Shown here: piece after piece, positions 8,680 to 17,009 of the stretch
How the letters are laid out: every line of letters begins with the position of its first letter
How positions within the stretch are numbered: the first letter of the stretch is position 1
Assembly: GCF_015471405.1 (NCBI RefSeq)
Contig: NZ_BLVZ01000015.1
Span: 99,631 to 163,630 of the forward strand
DNA length: 64,000 nucleotides
Reading direction: 5' to 3'
DNA from: Pseudomonas cichorii
GTDB taxonomy: Bacteria > Pseudomonadota > Gammaproteobacteria > Pseudomonadales > Pseudomonadaceae
Made by a program: the position numbers and the translations under genes
Notes under the pieces: model-generated
Told to the model about the DNA's origin: nothing
Database searches by the model: none
Seen by the model: the letters and a program-made list of their open reading frames with translations, nothing else

Positions 8680-10050
8680 ATGTTTAAACGCATGAACAAG
8701 GCAATAAGCTCAGTGCTATTTATGGGCCTAAGCGCGTGGGGAAAAATAGCAGAGTGCAAGACAACCGAGGAAGGTTTTTATGAGCAGACTCAAGTAACAA
8801 GCCACCTTAATTACTGGCAACGTACACGTCATGAATGGGACGCTACGGCACAGAACAGCGACGTCAAAAGCACATTGAAACAAGCTGTTCTTGCACAACA
8901 TATAGACATTACATCAGGGTATGCTCTAAATACCCTAGGGCTGGATATAGGCCTTTTCAGCAGCGCGCCCTTGACGGCAAGCCAAGGCAGTATTCATCCC
9001 AACACAATGGGACTGTCTCAAGAAAAACAGTTGTCCGAAGAACGCTACTCAGGGGACAGGGCAGGCTGGAGCTACTACAAGGCTGCCGGCAAATGGAGAT
9101 CAGGCCCGTTCTGGGCTCGACTTGGGTATTTACAACCCCACGGTCAAGGCTTATTGGCGACAAACTGGAGCTTCGTACCTGGAACCTATCGCGGTTTGGA
9201 AGCCGGCGTAAAACTGCCACAGCCGTCAGGTGTTCTTGAAATGTCTTATTTTTGGAGCGATCAATACAAAGCACCATGGTATACAAAGACAGACTCTTTT
9301 TTACAAGGCGATGGGAGAACCCGAATACATTACTTGCACACTCTGGGATTAAAATATCAAGATGACAAAGACTACTCAGTTGAAGCCGCATGGGGACAAG
9401 CACAAGGTTACCGTCAGCAGTTTTTCTTTAAAGTCTCACGGCCTGTCAATATCACGCTCATGCCGGCACTCATGACCTATCAGCTCTATGCTGCACGAGA
9501 CCAGAAACAGGAAGACGCACAGTATACCGACCTGGCGTGGCTGCAAGCCCTGACTATTGGTTCCACCCAAGGCTCACTGGGGTGGCGGATAGAGGCTACC
9601 TCCGTGAAAGCAGAAGGATCGATGGGATATTTCACACCACGCATGACACCCGCTTATGGATCATCCAACGGTCGCATGGATATAGGGTGGGATAGCCGTT
9701 CAGACTTCAATGCACATGGCGAGCGCGCCCTGTATACAGGCATCACATACAAATTGAGTAAGGAAGAGCGAGGACTGACAGTCGGTATTGCCCACACTTA
9801 CGCCTGGAATGCCCGCCCTGCCGGGTCTATCGACATTCAACAACAGACATCACTCACAGAACAGGCTTGGCGATACAGCATCGCTTACAAGCTGCGCACG
9901 GGAAGCGATCGTTACACACAATTCGACTTTCGCCACATACGATACCGGAACAGCGCCAATGGATCACCCCAACAATCAGGCTATTCCAGCATTCCACTCA
10001 AGAGCAACGAATCCATTCTGTCCGTCAGCGTTCCTTTAAAATTTCTCTGA
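8680..10050 (+). CDS. OprD-like outer membrane porin
   Basis: This is a 456-residue exported beta-barrel candidate. It has an N-terminal signal segment (about 1-26), the early motif NYWQRTRHEW, the SGYALNTLGLDIG strand region and regular alternating aromatic strands to the end, closing VSVPLKFL. The layout recalls the OprD/chitoporin family, although the classical terminal phenylalanine is one residue from the end. OprD-type channels take up small charged or oligosaccharide substrates; in this setting it could pass a glycan or its breakdown products (inference). It has a strong ribosome site, TAGGAGGAG. A broken second copy of the central and 3' part of this gene lies at 14686-14830, so it belongs to a duplicated block. 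Confidence 0.72.
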   Translation: MFKRMNKAISSVLFMGLSAWGKIAECKTTEEGFYEQTQVTSHLNYWQRTRHEWDATAQNSDVKSTLKQAVLAQHIDITSGYALNTLGLDIGLFSSAPLTASQGSIHPNTMGLSQEKQLSEERYSGDRAGWSYYKAAGKWRSGPFWARLGYLQPHGQGLLATNWSFVPGTYRGLEAGVKLPQPSGVLEMSYFWSDQYKAPWYTKTDSFLQGDGRTRIHYLHTLGLKYQDDKDYSVEAAWGQAQGYRQQFFFKVSRPVNITLMPALMTYQLYAARDQKQEDAQYTDLAWLQALTIGSTQGSLGWRIEATSVKAEGSMGYFTPRMTPAYGSSNGRMDIGWDSRSDFNAHGERALYTGITYKLSKEERGLTVGIAHTYAWNARPAGSIDIQQQTSLTEQAWRYSIAYKLRTGSDRYTQFDFRHIRYRNSANGSPQQSGYSSIPLKSNESILSVSVPLKFL

Positions 10051-10110
10051 CGTGAGCCTGATGAAAACCATCCATTCCTGCGCGGCTTTCTGAATGGGCT
10101 TGGTGTAACG

Positions 10111-10190
10111 CCGCCTCTCCTCATCACTCTACTGAGTGTCCTCACGCTAAACCTCAATACTCCGCCATTAATGACCGAAAAAAGTGCAGG
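10111..10190 (-). pseudogene. Remnant of a duplicated AraC regulator gene
   Basis: On the minus strand this segment matches part of the helix-turn-helix coding region of the intact AraC gene (15145-15215). Shared blocks are CTCATCACTC, GTCCTCACGCTAAACCTCAAT and ACCGAAAAA. The bases before it (10051-10100) match the sequence around the 3' end of that gene, ending in the identical string GGCTTGGTGTAACGCC. Almost all of the coding sequence has been deleted. Confidence 0.75.
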
Positions 10191-10525
10191 GAAGTTTATT
10201 CATCTCAAGCAATCCCTCTTGAATTAAAACTCAGAAAAATCACATAAACCTCACCGAAAGGCGGGGGATGTCAATGAGCGCTGAACCCGCCACAATACCG
10301 GAACCTTGAAACACACGCCTTCAGAACCCCAGGGTAAAAACCGGATGTTCGCACAGACGGCGTGTTCCTTTTATTGCCTGGCTAAACGATCAATGGCCCG
10401 CACAATCAACTCATTGTCCTGTTCAGACAAGCCAGCCCCCTGCGCCCTTAGATAAGCTTTACCAAGACGATTAAGACATGGCATTTTGAATGCTTACTTT
10501 CTCTTAGTGCGACAAGGATAGCTGT
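10191..10525 (+). other. Non-coding spacer; right part duplicated at 15941-16080
   Basis: 10191-10380 shows no gene. 10381-10525 aligns well with the upstream region of the second Mor-like gene: both contain GCACAATCAA, CCTGTTCAGACAAGCCAG and TTACTTTCTCTT in the same order and spacing. The conserved stretch probably includes the promoter and control region of the Mor-like gene, and originally that of the divergent AraC gene. Confidence 0.65.
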
Positions 10526-10999
10526 ATGGCCGACATAGATTTCTATACGCTTTTCTCCGGCTTGCCTGAAAGTCATGATCACCGCTTTTCGCAAATAGAG
10601 AGTTTCTATTCACAGCATAGGGTTACGCTATTATGCACGCTGCCTTGGCTCGCTGCTGAGCTGGCTGAAAATGACGGAATTCTGGCAATGTCCTGTTTTA
10701 TCCGCCGGTATGGAGGAAGTCGCTTATATATAAACAAATCACATCACGATTTTTTAGAAAAAATAGAAATAATCATTTCAGAAAAAACTTATAAACAACT
10801 GCTCACTCACGCAGGTGCCAGTGGAAGCATTGATATTCCCTCTGCATGGGGAATATTCAGCGCCTTGAGAAAGGTAGCCATACAGCAGGCCATTACAGAA
10901 GATATGCCTGCACAGAAAATCGCCAATTGTTTTGGTGTCACTGAACGCCATCTCCGAAATCTCGCTCATAAAGAACTACTTAAACGCGCTGCCATTTAA
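10526..10999 (+). CDS. Mor-like transcriptional regulator, copy 1
   Basis: This is a 157-residue protein with RRYGGSRLYINKS at about 60-72, which resembles the beta-strand block of the Mor/C activator family of phage Mu. A C-terminal helix-turn-helix, MPAQKIANCFGVTERHLRNL, lies at about 129-148. Family members bind DNA as dimers and activate middle or late phage promoters; chromosomal relatives often control nearby accessory genes. By my count only 24 of 157 residues differ from copy 2 at 16081, and the upstream DNA is also shared, so the two arose by duplication. It lies ahead of the GT2-GH81 fusion gene and may control it. Assignment to Mor is by motif only. Confidence 0.65.
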   Translation: MADIDFYTLFSGLPESHDHRFSQIESFYSQHRVTLLCTLPWLAAELAENDGILAMSCFIRRYGGSRLYINKSHHDFLEKIEIIISEKTYKQLLTHAGASGSIDIPSAWGIFSALRKVAIQQAITEDMPAQKIANCFGVTERHLRNLAHKELLKRAAI

Positions 11000-11322
11000 T
11001 TCTGCGGCCCAACAGGGGGATTCATCAAGGCCACAGGGAAGTGCCACGATGCTTAAGCTCTAACCATTTAAACCCTGAAAACCATGCAGATCTGTGCAAG
11101 GAAACGCTGAAAAAGTCACCTGCAAGTTGTTAACTTATGCAATACCCAGGGTACCGCGGTAGGGATTTCTATTTTAATTGATGGGCACGTATTGCCACCC
11201 AATTACAAATAAGACACCTGCTTTGACAGCAGTCTCGAACACAAAACGGCATCGCTGAATAGCGACTGTCTGCCTTCGCGCAGCCTAAACAAAACCACGT
11301 CAACACTATCGAGGAGAATACC
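11000..11322 (+). other. Spacer upstream of the GT2-GH81 gene
   Basis: No gene is supported. The first 60 bases or so still resemble the sequence after Mor copy 2 (shared pattern ATTCATCAAGG...AGGGAAG and ACGATG), and then similarity fades. The last bases contain GAGGAG, the ribosome site for the TTG start at 11323. A promoter is expected here but none is clear enough to mark. Confidence 0.5.
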
Positions 11323-14300
11323 TTGCGAACGTCTGTCATCATCCCAACCCATAACAAAGCAGAATACCTTAATCTTGTGCTCGCCTCTCTGGTTTCTCAA
11401 ACTGAGGCGCCGGATGAGATTGTCATCATTAATGATGGATCAAGTGATCATACACTTGATGTTATTCGGAACTATATCGATAGACTGCCGATTCGGGTTC
11501 GATCTCAGGCGTGTGGTGGCCGCGCAGCCGCACGTAATGCAGGCCTGGAAGAAGCCACAGGAGATTTAATTATTCTTTGTGATGATGACCGAATCGCCGC
11601 ACCTGATTTTGTCGAGCAGCATCGTGCAGCGTTGCAGCGTGACCCCTCCGTGATCTGCATTGGATGGAAGAAACGAGCCTTGACCATTTGGCGGAACGCT
11701 CTGCCCCTGATACCAACTGATTATGAACGCCTTAGCGTTTCTGCCGGATTCTCATTTCCATACTTACCCGATGACACATGGCAGGCACTCATTTCGCCCA
11801 GACAAATCATGAATGATTTTGATGAGTTCCTGAAATTATGGGTGATGGGGGATGAAATTGACAACTCACCAGGAGAGCCCTCTTTGTGTGCTGAGTTGAT
11901 GCCCTGGATTTGGGGGACAACAGCCAATATGTCTTTTGACAGACGCTATGGCAAAGAAGCCGTCTTTGACGAAACCTATAAGGGCTGGGGTGTTGAAGAT
12001 GTTGACTTTTGCTTAAATCTTATCCAGCAGGGACGACACATTAGCTTTGAAAATTCGGCTGTAAACTATCACCAAATACACAAACTCGGCGATGCAGGAT
12101 TACGTGAGGCGAAAGCCGAACGAATGCACCAGGCAAACATCAATCTCAACTATTTCTGCGAAAAGCATAGAACACTGGAGGCTCATCTCTACCGGCGTGT
12201 ACAACAAGGAATGAAGCCGCATGAAGCCGCTGCTATTTTGTTGACCGCACGCCAGGATTCAAGCGGTATTCTGACCGAAGAGTTGAGAACCATTTACGCA
12301 CTCCAAACGTTCTCCAATGAAGATTGCGGCGACTTGAAGTCAATTTCCGGCAATGATCTTTGGGCTCTGGACAGGGTTCAGGAGTACCTGTGGGATGATG
12401 AGCAAAGCCAGAGACAACCTGTTCCCGCAACCCAATCTCGCTCTGGACGTATGCAGCCTGCCCGTCCTCGGATCGCAGGTTTAATGCAAAAGCTGCCCAC
12501 TACACATAAATGGTGGACTCCTATGTTGTGGCAAGCAGAAGAAAAGCAGTTTTGCGAAAGGATGTATGCCTTGCCGCTATGTTTCCAGGCGACGAAGAGC
12601 GGCATGAAAATCGGCTATCCAAGAGCCGTGCAAATCACACCAGATAACCGAACATTTGAACTGCCTTTTTTACATGACCTGACCCTTCGCTTGGCAGAGG
12701 ATGAGGCAGTAAGCTTCGGCGTACAGGATTACTCCGACAGAACAGTGGATGTTGTTTGGGAGGGGAAAAACCAGCGCATGACCATGCGAGCTGTTCAGGG
12801 TTGTCCCTCTGTTCATTTCTGGTTTGAGGGCCCTTCACATCTGGACATCTCTTTTGAACACACCACCCACTTTTCTGCCTGCCCTGATGACCAGGCGATT
12901 ATTGCAACTTCCAAAGACGTGCAGTATTTGATTTGCTACAAAGGTTGCTCTTGGGAGTGCAAAGATAATAAAACGCTGGGCGTCCGGGGTGTCAAACACG
13001 ACTCCGCCGTGACCGTGCACGTTCTTCCCGATCTAGAGGGAACACTGCTAAAGCACTTCCTTCTTCAGGGGACAAGAAGACCAGTGGACAAAGGCTTCGA
13101 GTGGGAAGTGGATCATTCAGAGAAACGCGTTCAGATGCATTTCGCGATGCACAATGATGATGAATCTCAAAGTGGCGGCTTTCTGCAAGCGCTGTTACCG
13201 CATCAGTGGCGTCGAAGCAGCGGGCTTGTCGCCCTTGGTCATTATGCCTCTGCACGCGGACTCATGACCCTTGTTGATGTAACTGAATTCTCGGTAGACA
13301 TGAAAAAGCGCAGCTTCCTGCCCTACCTTCCACCGATCGTCGATGCGACAGCTCACACCTATCAATTGATCGACGATGCCCACACTGCATCCGCAACAAC
13401 AGCCTTATGGCAACGTCCCTTGGAAGGGTATTCATCAGACGATGGATATTGGGCCGGTAAAGCACTTGTTCGCCTGGCAGACATGGCGAACACTGCTCGG
13501 TACGTTGGCCATGATTCAGCTGTTCAGCATTTTATAGAAACCATCAAATACAAGCTGGAAAGCTATTTTGAAATGCGCGACCAAACAGGCTTTTACTACG
13601 ACAAACAGTGGACGACGTTGTTATTTACGCCCTGCTCGGTACACGGAGTGGCTGAGCACATGAATGATCATATCTATTATTATGGTTATTTTTTAAGAGC
13701 GGCCGCCGCCGTAGGACTGCACGATCGCGCCTGGATTAATCGTCCTGAAATCAAAACTGTTTTGTTAAAAATAATAGGCGATGTGGCCAACCCTGAGCGT
13801 GACAGCACCCTCTTTCCGTTCATGCGGTGCTTTGATGCCTATTCGGGTCACTCTTGGGGTAATGGCAGTGGTGCCTATTCCCAAGGACTTAACGCCGAGC
13901 CGTCAAGCGAATCGATCAATTTTGCCGCATCGGTAGCACTGCTAGGCGGTTTACTGGAAGATCAAAAAATTCAAGATCTTGGCATCATGCTCTATACCGC
14001 CGAATGCGAAACAACACTCGATTACTGGTTCAATCGCTGGGACGATAGTTTTCCCGACAATTTTGCGCAGCCTTTTGTTGGAATGTTATGGTCAAGTGGA
14101 GCAAGCTGCAGGTCCTGGTTTGATGTTCGCCCGACCGAAGCCCTGGGTGTCAACCTCCTGCCGATCCAGGCAAGTTCGACTTATTTATATGGCAATCCGC
14201 ATTTACAGGCTGTGCTAAACAAAATTTATGCTGACTGGGATCACAATGGGCCGCGCTGGGGAAACGTAATGGCGATGACTCAGGCATTGACCAATACCTC

Positions 14301-14664
14301 GGCCGCACAGGCGACTATTGATCGTTTTTCTGAATCGGAACTGACAGAGTGGTCGTTACACCCCGGCACTGTACAATTATGGATTGCAACGCTTGCCAAA
14401 CTCGGTGAACCGGTGGAATCCATAACCTGTAATCTGCCGTTCTATGCCGTCTTCGAGAAAAATGGCAAGCGCAACTATTGGGCCTTCAATCCCGGAAAGG
14501 AACCTGTCGATGCCTTTTTCTCGGACGGCTTTCAACTTCTGATTCAACCTGGTATCGATGCAACCGGATGGCATCCCAATTTACGAGAGCCGACCTCGGA
14601 GAAAGAGCAGCACAAGCCTGGCGTATTCGTGCCTATGGCAGGGCTCTTAAAAGCTGATCACTAA
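11323..14664 (+). CDS. GT2 glycosyltransferase fused to GH81 beta-1,3-glucanase
   Basis: One 1113-residue chain carries two opposing activities. Residues 1 to about 300 form a GT2 GT-A domain: SVIIPTHNKAEY, INDGSSD, the DDDR metal site at 87-90, and GWGVEDVDFCLNL at about 221-233, as in galactosyltransferase-type C-terminal domains. From about 385 to 1100 is a full-length GH81 endo-beta-1,3-glucanase. It has LPTTHKWWTPMLW, then ALPLCFQATKSGMKIGYP (N-terminal beta-sandwich), then the catalytic core with NDHIYYYGYF (D782), FDAYSGHSWGNG, and E859-P-S-S-E863 matching the GH81 ExxxE pair. The usual DHHFHYGY segment has Y786 where a histidine is normal. No signal peptide or membrane helix is seen, although GH81 enzymes are normally secreted, so the hydrolase domain may be cytoplasmic. 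The start is TTG after GAGGAG. Confidence 0.82.
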   Translation: MRTSVIIPTHNKAEYLNLVLASLVSQTEAPDEIVIINDGSSDHTLDVIRNYIDRLPIRVRSQACGGRAAARNAGLEEATGDLIILCDDDRIAAPDFVEQHRAALQRDPSVICIGWKKRALTIWRNALPLIPTDYERLSVSAGFSFPYLPDDTWQALISPRQIMNDFDEFLKLWVMGDEIDNSPGEPSLCAELMPWIWGTTANMSFDRRYGKEAVFDETYKGWGVEDVDFCLNLIQQGRHISFENSAVNYHQIHKLGDAGLREAKAERMHQANINLNYFCEKHRTLEAHLYRRVQQGMKPHEAAAILLTARQDSSGILTEELRTIYALQTFSNEDCGDLKSISGNDLWALDRVQEYLWDDEQSQRQPVPATQSRSGRMQPARPRIAGLMQKLPTTHKWWTPMLWQAEEKQFCERMYALPLCFQATKSGMKIGYPRAVQITPDNRTFELPFLHDLTLRLAEDEAVSFGVQDYSDRTVDVVWEGKNQRMTMRAVQGCPSVHFWFEGPSHLDISFEHTTHFSACPDDQAIIATSKDVQYLICYKGCSWECKDNKTLGVRGVKHDSAVTVHVLPDLEGTLLKHFLLQGTRRPVDKGFEWEVDHSEKRVQMHFAMHNDDESQSGGFLQALLPHQWRRSSGLVALGHYASARGLMTLVDVTEFSVDMKKRSFLPYLPPIVDATAHTYQLIDDAHTASATTALWQRPLEGYSSDDGYWAGKALVRLADMANTARYVGHDSAVQHFIETIKYKLESYFEMRDQTGFYYDKQWTTLLFTPCSVHGVAEHMNDHIYYYGYFLRAAAAVGLHDRAWINRPEIKTVLLKIIGDVANPERDSTLFPFMRCFDAYSGHSWGNGSGAYSQGLNAEPSSESINFAASVALLGGLLEDQKIQDLGIMLYTAECETTLDYWFNRWDDSFPDNFAQPFVGMLWSSGASCRSWFDVRPTEALGVNLLPIQASSTYLYGNPHLQAVLNKIYADWDHNGPRWGNVMAMTQALTNTSAAQATIDRFSESELTEWSLHPGTVQLWIATLAKLGEPVESITCNLPFYAVFEKNGKRNYWAFNPGKEPVDAFFSDGFQLLIQPGIDATGWHPNLREPTSEKEQHKPGVFVPMAGLLKADH

Positions 14665-14685
14665 CGGATAAGAACTACAGCCAAG

Positions 14686-14830
14686 CTGCCAGCAGTTTTT
14701 CTTGAAAGTCTCGCGGCCTATCAGTCCGATGCGGCACGGGACTTAACCAGGAAAGACGGACAGTAGAGCAACGTGGCTTGGCTGCAAATACTGACAATAG
14801 GCTCCACACTGGCCTTACTGAGTAGACAGG
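14686..14830 (+). pseudogene. Broken second copy of the OprD-like porin gene
   Basis: The segment matches the intact porin at about 9405-9585. Shared strings include CAGCAGTTTTTCTT, AAGTCTC, GCGGCC and TGGCTGCAA, followed by CTGAC, ATTGG/ATAGG and TCCAC in order. It has internal deletions and an in-frame TAG after the GACGGACAG block. Around 14925-14978 the sequence matches the end of the intact gene and the spacer behind it. Only this fragment survives; the rest of the porin is missing. Confidence 0.75.
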
Positions 14831-14938
14831 GAGACTATATCGTGAAAAGTTCGATAAAATTTCAGGTCACGATGCCATCCGCTTGCGGCTTGTCCGGCGG
14901 TCCTTCACAGAGCTCTAAAGTGAGCCTGATTAACTTCA

Positions 14939-15925
14939 TTAACACCTGTGCTGCATCCTGAACTGGCTTGGTGTAACGCCCCAGCACTCTTTAAACTTTC
15001 TACAAAAATGCGAAGCACTGCTAAAACCACATGAATACGCGATATCCGTGAGGCTTAAGCGATCATTGCTGCGCAATTTCAACGCCTGACTTGCCTGTTC
15101 GAGCCTCATTTTCCACAACAGCTTTTCTACACTTTCCCCGTGCACATCCCTCATCACTCGATTGAGCGTCCTCACGCTAAACCTCAATGCTTTCGCCATT
15201 TTACTGACCGAAAAAGACATATCATCCAAATGCGCACTCAAATACTGGATACTCAAATCCCTGTAATGACTATTTTTTGACTTCGCCAAATCAAAGGGCA
15301 CGATGCTATAGCTCTCGATAGTCTCCTTCAGCAAATAAATCAATGCTTGCAGTATACGCTCTCCTGTCTCCGCCCCGTATGTCAACTCGTCGCAAATGAG
15401 TGTCAATGCAGAGTTGTAGAATAACTGTGATTTCTTTTCACGCGTGCTGTCAAAACGGAAAGGCAGTTGCATCTCGACCAACGACAGTATTGAATCTATT
15501 TGACTTGCCGGAAAGGTCATCATGATCAAGTGCACATCCTCATGAAGAAGCACTTCAGTTTCGACCCCGAGATTAAACAATCCCCAATCACCGGGTTGTA
15601 AGGTGATCATTTTATTATTCTGAACGTACTGAATACTTCCTTTTCGCTGAAAAACCAAAAATCTCCTTGCAGGAAGCGAGTGCGTCTCAGGCAATCCACT
15701 ACAACCAATCTTCCATGGCGTAGAACGCAGCGAGGTTACATTGAATTCACCGAACTGCTGAGCGTAGAAATGAGCGTTGAAACCCTCCGTCACACCATGA
15801 ATCTTGAAGCTCTTCTCCCAGAGGTCCGTGGGAAAATTACAGACATTCTCATTAAACATATAAAACCATTGAAAAACACGTTGCTCCGGAGAAAATTCCG
15901 ACGCCCACACAGATGCCTTGTTCAT
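14939..15925 (-). CDS. AraC-family transcriptional regulator
   Basis: This is a 328-residue regulator. An N-terminal cupin-like ligand-sensing half (about 1-210) includes FLVFQRKGSIQYVQ and PGDWGLFN. The C-terminal pair of helix-turn-helix motifs includes SVSKMAKALRFSVRTLNRVM and LTDIAYSCGFSSASHFCRKF, then GVTPSQFR. The ATG at 15925 is preferred because GGAGTTAA precedes it; a longer frame exists but lacks a ribosome site. It is divergent from Mor-like copy 2, and the 155 bases between them are shared with the other duplicate block, where the AraC gene has been lost. It probably controls island genes in response to a small effector (inference). Confidence 0.87.
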   Translation of the reverse strand: MNKASVWASEFSPEQRVFQWFYMFNENVCNFPTDLWEKSFKIHGVTEGFNAHFYAQQFGEFNVTSLRSTPWKIGCSGLPETHSLPARRFLVFQRKGSIQYVQNNKMITLQPGDWGLFNLGVETEVLLHEDVHLIMMTFPASQIDSILSLVEMQLPFRFDSTREKKSQLFYNSALTLICDELTYGAETGERILQALIYLLKETIESYSIVPFDLAKSKNSHYRDLSIQYLSAHLDDMSFSVSKMAKALRFSVRTLNRVMRDVHGESVEKLLWKMRLEQASQALKLRSNDRLSLTDIAYSCGFSSASHFCRKFKECWGVTPSQFRMQHRC

Positions 15926-16080
15926 TTTAACTCCTATTTGACCGAACCATGGCTCGCACAATCAATTCTTTGACCTGTTCAGACAAGCCAGAACACCGTG
16001 CTCATAGATAAGATGTACCAAGACGTTTAAGACATCACACCTGGCTTCTTACTTTCTCTTGATACGACAAGGATTGATGC

Positions 16081-16554
16081 ATGGCCGACATAGACTTCTA
16101 TACGCTCTTCTCTGGCTTACCAGACCGGGATGACGATCGCTTTTCGCAAATAGAGAGATTCTATTTAGTGCATCGACATGCGTTATTATGCACCCTGCCC
16201 TGGCTGGCTGCCGAGCTGGCCGAAAATGACGGCATTCTGACAATGTCCTGTTTTATCCGACGTTATGGAGGAAGTCGTTTGTACATAAATAAATCCCATC
16301 AAGATTTTTTAAAAAAGATAGAAATTATTATTTCAGAAAAAACACACAAACAATTCATTACTCATGTCGGTGCCAGTGGCAGCCTTGATATACCCTCTGC
16401 CTGGGGTATCTTTAATGCGTTTAGAAAAGTGGCTATACAACAGGCAATTACAGAAGACATGCCTGCGCAGAAAATTGCCAATTGTTTTGGAGTCACTGAA
16501 CGCCACCTCCGCAATCTCGCCCACAGAGAACTACTTAAACACACCGTCAGCTAA
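16081..16554 (+). CDS. Mor-like transcriptional regulator, copy 2
   Basis: This 157-residue paralogue of the protein at 10526 shares the YGGSRLYINKS block and the C-terminal MPAQKIANCFGVTERHLRNL helix-turn-helix unchanged. The differences cluster at residues 15-35, at 88-101 and in the last ten residues, so the two recognition helices are identical and both proteins probably bind the same DNA site. It lies ahead of the cellulose-synthase-like gene. The start is supported by identity of both the upstream region and the first 14 residues with copy 1. Confidence 0.65.
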   Translation: MADIDFYTLFSGLPDRDDDRFSQIERFYLVHRHALLCTLPWLAAELAENDGILTMSCFIRRYGGSRLYINKSHQDFLKKIEIIISEKTHKQFITHVGASGSLDIPSAWGIFNAFRKVAIQQAITEDMPAQKIANCFGVTERHLRNLAHRELLKHTVS

Positions 16555-17009
16555 CGAAAATAAATATCCACCGATCGTAATCTGCCTGCCTAGGTGGAAC
16601 GGTTCCATCGTTTTGATTTATCAAGGAGCCCAGGGAAGTTCGACGATGATCAGTTGCGCACTAACCCATTGAAATCAATAAATAAATACCCGTGAAACGG
16701 CCTGAATACAGGGGTGCCTGCTTCAGAAAAACAGAAGCATATGCAAACACACTTGCACTTCGGTTCGATGCCGGCAGCCTCGATAACGCCCAAAAAGCCG
16801 ATAACGAACGGATCAAAATAAACCCTGAGCCATAAGTAAAACTGGGCAGTTCTCTATAAAAGACAATGTTCGCCCTGAAACAAGGCGTGTTCGATACACG
16901 CTGCGGCAACAGTCAATTGACACTGATGAGCGTCTGCATAAACAGCCAACACCCTGATAGATATTGATTCATTTCCTTTACGCATCCAAAATCATTGTGG
17001 GAGCACAAC
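16555..17009 (+). other. Spacer upstream of the cellulose-synthase-like gene
   Basis: No gene is supported. The first 130 bases retain similarity to the region after Mor copy 1 (TTTATCAAGG...CAGGGAAG and ACGATGATC). The last bases carry GGGAG, seven bases before the GTG at 17010. A promoter is likely within the AT-rich stretch 16930-16990. Confidence 0.5.
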
